From positions 1 through 9,081 of the forward strand of contig JAGCSE010000197.1 of the NCBI GenBank assembly GCA_017964325.1: DNA of 9,081 bases. Direction: 5' to 3'. Positions 5,466-9,081 of the stretch are shown here, piece after piece. The position numbers and the translations under genes are program-made. Each line of letters opens with the position of its first letter. Positions within the stretch are counted from its first letter, which is position 1. The DNA is from Victivallales bacterium (lineage in GTDB: Bacteria; Verrucomicrobiota; Lentisphaeria; Oligosphaerales; Oligosphaeraceae). Under the pieces are notes generated by a model that ran no database searches, was not told where the DNA came from, and saw only the letters and a list, made by a program, of their open reading frames with translations.

Positions 5466-6794
5466 ATGATGATTGAAAGAGATATAACCAGAACCTTGTC
5501 CACATGGAAGGAATCACCTCAAAGAAAGCCTCTGTTGCTGAAAGGAGTCCGTCAATGTGGGAAATCTTGGATTCTTGAGCATTTCGGAAAGACTCATTTC
5601 AGAAATGTTGTCACATTCAACTTTGAGAAGAATCCAGAAATAGCCGCATTCTTTACTGGTTCATTTGAGCCAAAGAGAATCTTGGCTCAGCTTGCCGCTT
5701 ATTCAGGGCAATCAATCATTGCACAGGAGACATTGATAATATTCGATGAAGTGCAGTTATGTCCACGTGCCTTGAACTCACTGAAATATTTCTGCGAGGA
5801 AGCACCTGAATATGCGATTGCATCGGCAGGTTCGCTCATTGGCATAACGATAGCCTCCCAAGAAGGTTTTCCCGTGGGCAAAGTTGAAATCATGGAAATG
5901 CATCCATGTTCATTCAACGAATACCTGCGAACAGTGGCGCCAAGCCTTTTAGATTATCTACAGACAATTCCCCTGGAGCCACTTGCGGATGCGTTCACGG
6001 TAAAACTCAATAGTTATCTGCGTGAATACATCGCTGTAGGAGGAATGCCAGCCGCCTTGAGCACGTTCATAGACACACATGATGTTTGGGCGGCGGACAG
6101 AGTGCTTGATTCTGTCATGCAGGCATACGAATCTGATTTCTCAAAGCATATACCATCGAAGGATATTCCAAAACTTTATATGATATGGCAGTCAATTCCA
6201 TCGCAGTTCGCACGGGAGAATCGCAAGTTTATTTATGGCGAAGTCCGCAAAGGCGCGAGAGCAAAGGATTTGGAAGATGCGATGCAATGGCTTCTGAATG
6301 CCTCCATGATTCGCAAGGTTGAACTGGCTGAAATTCCTGAACTGCCACTTGCCGCCGTGGCGGACAGGAAGATTTTCAAACTATACCCTTCTGACGTCGG
6401 AATCTTGAGGAAATTGGCGAAGTTGTCGCCGACGGTGATTCTCGATAGCCATGACATCTTTTCTGACTTCAAGGGGCGGCTTGCGGAGAATCTCGTTTTG
6501 GAGCAATTGCTCGCAATGGATTATTCGCCTATTTGCTATTGGTACAATCCAGATGGACAAGCTGAAGTTGATTTTCTTATACAGGATAATGATATTGTTA
6601 TCCCTGTCGAGGTCAAATCAGGGATGAACCTTAATGCGAAATCCCTTCGCATTTTCCGTGAAAAATATAATCCACAAATAGCGATACGCTCGTCGCTGAA
6701 CAATCTCAAATTTGACAACGGCCTTCTTAACATACCACTCTACCTTCTTGGCGAATTGCCAAGGCTGCTTCAAATGGCAAGAGCCAAGCAATAA
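5466..6794 (+). CDS. AAA_14/DUF4143-family ATPase with nuclease-like C-terminus
   Basis: A 442-residue protein of the AAA_14 plus DUF4143 architecture, abundant in anaerobic bacteria and archaea and of unresolved function. Walker A is GVRQCGKS (27-34), Walker B IIFDEVQ (91-97), and ASAGSLIGI (119-127) is the sensor-1 region; PVGKVEIMEMHPCSFNEYL (136-154) is a family signature. The C-terminal half contains DFKGRLAENLVLEQLL and then EVDFLI (367-372) and VEVKSG (381-386), which form the pattern of a PD-(D/E)xK nuclease-like fold, with Glu341, Asp369, Glu382 and Lys384 as likely core residues. ATG 5466 is chosen over an upstream in-frame ATG at 5367 because AAAGGAG (5449-5455) lies 10 nt before it and the extra 33 residues look non-coding. 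It is an isolated gene between two - strand operons, ending 10 bp from the convergent radical SAM gene. No frameshift; it appears intact. Confidence 0.88.
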   Translation: MMIERDITRTLSTWKESPQRKPLLLKGVRQCGKSWILEHFGKTHFRNVVTFNFEKNPEIAAFFTGSFEPKRILAQLAAYSGQSIIAQETLIIFDEVQLCPRALNSLKYFCEEAPEYAIASAGSLIGITIASQEGFPVGKVEIMEMHPCSFNEYLRTVAPSLLDYLQTIPLEPLADAFTVKLNSYLREYIAVGGMPAALSTFIDTHDVWAADRVLDSVMQAYESDFSKHIPSKDIPKLYMIWQSIPSQFARENRKFIYGEVRKGARAKDLEDAMQWLLNASMIRKVELAEIPELPLAAVADRKIFKLYPSDVGILRKLAKLSPTVILDSHDIFSDFKGRLAENLVLEQLLAMDYSPICYWYNPDGQAEVDFLIQDNDIVIPVEVKSGMNLNAKSLRIFREKYNPQIAIRSSLNNLKFDNGLLNIPLYLLGELPRLLQMARAKQ

Positions 6795-6804
6795 GTCGAA
6801 CCAT

Positions 6805-7557
6805 TTATGGACAGTAATTTTCTAATATATCAATAATGTTGTCTTGATAAATATTTCCATGCAAGGCTTTTCCATCAGGTTCAATGGAAACGGACTTGAC
6901 ATCTCTGGGATCGTCTTCGTATGGATTGACATATTCTTTTGACAAATCAAAATAGTCTTTGAGATAAATCCGCGCGTTTCCCTCCGGCCAGATGACATTT
7001 CCTGTTCCCAAGCCAAATCCGACATCTGTAAACAGCTTGAGGATTTCCCGTGTCTTGACATTGTAAGGATTGTTGTCGTCTTGACTGACAAGCCATGCGG
7101 GAGACAGTTCTGTTCTGATTCCTGCATTTTGGATACATTTTGCAAAAGCCATGACCGGTTCAACAGGAATCGTCTCTTGATGAAACGCATCCACTGAAAG
7201 CAAGAGACGATTCAGACCGTTTGCGGCCAGTTGCTCGGCCACTTCTTGAATCCGCTTTTCATCCTTGCTGAAGTATCCGTTGGTAATCAAATCCCGTCGT
7301 CTGATTCCGGCCTTCTTACTCGCTTTGAATATTTTGCAAACATCCTCCGGATAAAGAAGCGGTTCTCCACCGAAAACCATCAGGGAGTCGATCTTGTAAA
7401 CACGGCAAATCTCATCGACCGCTTTTGCGGCGCATGTGCCATCCAGATGCTCTGTGAATCCTGCATGGTCTCCTTCCGAACAATGCTTGCAATGACCTGT
7501 GCAGGCAAGAGTCACCAAGACTTCGATTCGATTGAGATTTTTGACGTATTCATTCAT
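6805..7557 (-). CDS. radical SAM protein
   Basis: A 250-residue radical SAM enzyme. The [4Fe-4S]-binding CxxxCxxC is Cys19, Cys23 and Cys26 within TLACTGHCKHCSEGD. The AdoMet-contact GGEP is at 63-66, followed by ITNGYFSKDE (91-100) and a SVDAFHQ strand (121-127). The tail (about 222-250) contains IEPDGKALHGNIY, which looks like the remnant or simple version of a SPASM entry, but the paired SPASM cysteines are absent and only Cys249 remains, so an auxiliary Fe-S cluster is unlikely. The family resembles stand-alone radical SAM proteins of Clostridia; substrate unknown. The ATG at 7557 overlaps the stop of the GNAT gene as ATGA; a TTG six codons upstream is less likely. It is last in a three-gene operon. 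Confidence 0.87.
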   Translation of the reverse strand: MNEYVKNLNRIEVLVTLACTGHCKHCSEGDHAGFTEHLDGTCAAKAVDEICRVYKIDSLMVFGGEPLLYPEDVCKIFKASKKAGIRRRDLITNGYFSKDEKRIQEVAEQLAANGLNRLLLSVDAFHQETIPVEPVMAFAKCIQNAGIRTELSPAWLVSQDDNNPYNVKTREILKLFTDVGFGLGTGNVIWPEGNARIYLKDYFDLSKEYVNPYEDDPRDVKSVSIEPDGKALHGNIYQDNIIDILENYCP

Positions 7558-8468
7558 GAGTTTGTGTTTTTCCAAAAAGTCCAGTGGGATCCTTTCCCGT
7601 AACCGACCTTCTCGTAAAACGGATTGCTGCCGCCGGTCATATGCGTGGCGTCCAACGCTTTCATCCTATGATAGTGCTTCGAAAGAGCCGCCGCCGCAAG
7701 TCCTTTCCGTCGATGCTTCGGTGCTGTGCAGAGCGGTTCCATATAGGCTAAATGATTCTCAGGAACCCACCATATACCTGAAAAACAGGCATAGTCTTCA
7801 TTATCATCAGCGATAACGAGATTGAACTCCGGCGTCGCGTGCGGCGATGGCGACATCCATGGTCCAATCACGCCTTTGTACGATTTTGCAGGTGTCCTTT
7901 CATATGATTTATCTTCTTTGTCCCATCCATCAAAACTGCCGTCATGGTCAAAACCATCCCAACATAGCTTCGCTAACTTATAAATATCAATGTTTTCCGT
8001 TTCTACAAAATGATATCCGTCAGGCAGTTTGTAATCGAGTTCATTTCTGAAATCAAAAATCCTGTCGTCAAATTCATGGACCATTTTATAGCCATGTTTT
8101 GAGGCGGCTTCCTTCAGAAATTCCTGTCCGTTGGAAAGAACCAGCTGTTGTTTGTTTTCCCAATTCGGCATGGTTGTCATGGCATAGTCAATGAGTTCAT
8201 CCGCGAGGAACTCATAGCCTTTTCGGACATTGAAGTATATGTCCGTCACGGGCGATTCATAATAGACAAACGCCACGACTTTGTCACCGTCGAACCACAG
8301 CCTGTCGAGAAATGTATATGACAAATCCATCCATGACGATTGGAGGGCATGCTCGAAGAACGGGGCGGGCATTCCGCCACCATTCTCCCGATCATAGACA
8401 TCGACAAGAAAATCCCATACGAGATTGACATCCGATAATAACTGAAACTGTTTCGTCGTCATGCTCAT
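7554..8468 (-). CDS. GNAT acetyltransferase, two-domain type
   Basis: A 304-residue protein, about twice the length of a single GNAT domain. The C-terminal domain is clear: YMEPLCTAPKHRRKGLAAAAL (242-262) is motif A with the RRKGLA acetyl-CoA loop, and NPFYEKVGY (282-290) is motif B. The N-terminal half (about 1-145) has the size and strand pattern of a degenerate GNAT domain, with a GYKMVHEFDD segment near 126-135, but lacks a recognisable acetyl-CoA loop. This fits two-domain GNATs in which only one half is catalytic. ATG 8468 is chosen; ATG 8462 and a TTG at 8483 are alternatives, and none has a clear ribosome site. A 16-nt palindrome overlaps the start. The stop overlaps the radical SAM start (ATGA), and the 100-aa gene lies 37 bp upstream. 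Acceptor amine unknown. Confidence 0.82.
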   Translation of the reverse strand: MSMTTKQFQLLSDVNLVWDFLVDVYDRENGGGMPAPFFEHALQSSWMDLSYTFLDRLWFDGDKVVAFVYYESPVTDIYFNVRKGYEFLADELIDYAMTTMPNWENKQQLVLSNGQEFLKEAASKHGYKMVHEFDDRIFDFRNELDYKLPDGYHFVETENIDIYKLAKLCWDGFDHDGSFDGWDKEDKSYERTPAKSYKGVIGPWMSPSPHATPEFNLVIADDNEDYACFSGIWWVPENHLAYMEPLCTAPKHRRKGLAAAALSKHYHRMKALDATHMTGGSNPFYEKVGYGKGSHWTFWKNTNS

Positions 8469-8483
8469 TGTTTGGACAAACAA
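8468..8483. promoter_or_regulatory. 16-nt palindrome at the GNAT start
   Basis: TTGTTTGGACAAACAA has perfect 7-bp arms around GA. On the - strand it abuts the start codon at 8468, where a ribosome site would be expected, and no ribosome site is visible. It could be an RNA stem controlling initiation or a protein-binding site. Confidence 0.5.
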
Positions 8484-8505
8484 GCCATATCTGTTATTGA
8501 ATTTG

Positions 8506-8808
8506 TCAGAGCTTCGTCAACCTGCTTTTCAGCAGCGGAATTCCTTCATTCATCCACCATTCGTTATCGATACCGCCGGAACTCATGCCGCCATGGGCAA
8601 ACTGCTTGATTACGGCAAAATCGCCGTATTCATTGGTCAACGCCTTGCCTGAGAGAGAAAGGTATTCCTTTTTGATCCAATCCTCCAGTTCGTCCGGAGA
8701 AATCATCTCCATATTTTCCGCGAGTTCTTTTAAGTGATTCCAAAAATACGGATCTCCCCTGAATCCCCATTGTTTAGGCTTTTCTTCAAATATTTTTGAC
8801 AGTTTCAT
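8506..8808 (-). CDS. conserved hypothetical 100-aa protein
   Basis: A 100-residue protein, soluble and without signal peptide. It has a charged start (MKLSKIFEEKPKQWGFRGDPYFW), a helical acidic middle (about 25-50), the glycine-rich AHGGMSSGGI (71-80) and a C-terminal EWWMNEGIPLL stretch (83-93). I recall small unnamed proteins with the same GDPY and AHGGMSSGGI motifs in varied gut bacteria, so it is probably a real conserved family, but no function is known to me. GAAGGAG (8822-8816) lies 7 nt before the ATG at 8808, the best ribosome site in the operon. It is first in a three-gene operon with a two-domain GNAT and a radical SAM enzyme. A peptide-substrate role for the latter is possible but speculative. 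Confidence 0.78.
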   Translation of the reverse strand: MKLSKIFEEKPKQWGFRGDPYFWNHLKELAENMEMISPDELEDWIKKEYLSLSGKALTNEYGDFAVIKQFAHGGMSSGGIDNEWWMNEGIPLLKSRLTKL

Positions 8809-8895
8809 TTTCTTACTCCTTCAAATTAGAGATGTGACCTGCAAATTTCTTATCTGTTGATGAAATTGCAACAGTCTTATTTTAGCATTGTTATA

Positions 8896-9048
8896 ATCTG
8901 TGATTTTCAGAACCAGCCTTGGCGCCGGAGGCCGATGAATCCTGCTTGTTTTTCATATTCTTTTTTTAATCAGAATCTTAAGCATTTTTGTCGGCCTCGG
9001 CGGCAAGGCTATCTGAGAAAAATCGGTGTAATCTGTGTGATCTGTGGT
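8896..9048. repeat. large imperfect hairpin followed by 9-nt ATCTGTG tandem units
   Basis: The 272 bases after the last gene hold no coding frame I would call. AGCCTTGGCGCCGGAGGCCGA (8915-8935) is the inverted imperfect copy of 8991-9010; weaker pairing extends outward through GATTTT and CAGA blocks to about 8901 and 9025, and inward through TGCTT (8943-8947) and AAGCA (8980-8984). Immediately after are three 9-nt units, ATCGGTGTA, ATCTGTGTG and ATCTGTGGT (9022-9048), and another ATCTGTG lies at 8896-8902 on the left. This has the form of a dispersed repeat or non-autonomous element rather than a terminator. ATCTGTG-rich intergenic repeats are known from several anaerobe and PVC-group genomes as I remember them. 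Confidence 0.6.
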
Positions 9049-9081
9049 TTCCTTAACATAGACATTTGAACAGTTTTGAAA

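Noticed and set aside
6747..6763. CTTGGC/GCCAAG stem near the end of the ATPase gene as a terminator
   Set aside because: It is inside the coding sequence and has no T tract following on either strand.
5466..6794. Toxin-antitoxin pair made of the ATPase and a neighbour
   Set aside because: The gene is alone on its strand with convergent and divergent neighbours; no small partner gene precedes or follows it.
8896..9048. Integron attC site
   Set aside because: The arms look attC-like in size, but the GTTRRRY and RYYYAAC core sites are missing and the neighbouring genes have tight operon spacing without repeated sites between them.

Overview
The window looks like a gene-dense bacterial chromosome segment of mid GC with local swings, carrying two + strand genes, two compact - strand operons and one isolated + strand ATPase gene. 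No rRNA, tRNA, CRISPR array, transposase or integrase is visible. Two tandem uroporphyrinogen-decarboxylase-fold (URO-D) paralogs, an AAA_14/DUF4143 ATPase and many small enzymes of families common in gut anaerobes suggest a host-associated anaerobe. Expanded URO-D-fold families are typical of Lentisphaerota and relatives, but this assignment is a weak inference and a Clostridia-like source cannot be excluded.

Layout. (1) 1-277: probable 3' end of a + strand gene (stop at 72-74) with a hairpin behind it, then a near-consensus sigma70 promoter (TTGACA, 17 bp, TACAAT) and a 25-bp dyad before the first URO-D-like gene. (2) 278-2562: two tandem URO-D-superfamily genes, strikingly different in base composition. 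(3) 5186-2570, - strand: a tight five-gene operon, in transcription order a P-loop ATPase/kinase-like protein, a Cys-rich DUF3795 protein, a pyridoxamine-phosphate-oxidase-like flavin protein and two GNAT acetyltransferases. It meets the second URO-D-like gene tail to tail, the two stop codons being the ends of a 13-nt palindrome. (4) 5187-5465: divergent control region with several dyads and a tandem TTTGCAAAA repeat. (5) 5466-6794: AAA_14/DUF4143 ATPase. (6) 8808-6805, - strand: three-gene operon of a 100-aa conserved hypothetical protein, a double-domain GNAT and a radical SAM enzyme, the last two joined by an ATGA overlap. (7) 8809-9081: intergenic DNA with a large imperfect hairpin followed by three 9-nt ATCTGTG-type tandem units, probably a dispersed repeat element.

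How the genes may work together. The URO-D-like pair may act in corrinoid- or metal-dependent methyl transfer, but no corrinoid protein or reactivase is present here. The two - strand operons consist of small, mostly single-substrate enzymes of unknown target; translational coupling argues that GNAT and radical SAM enzyme are made together. The least explained elements are the radical SAM/GNAT/100-aa operon, the dyad-rich divergent region and the terminal repeat.
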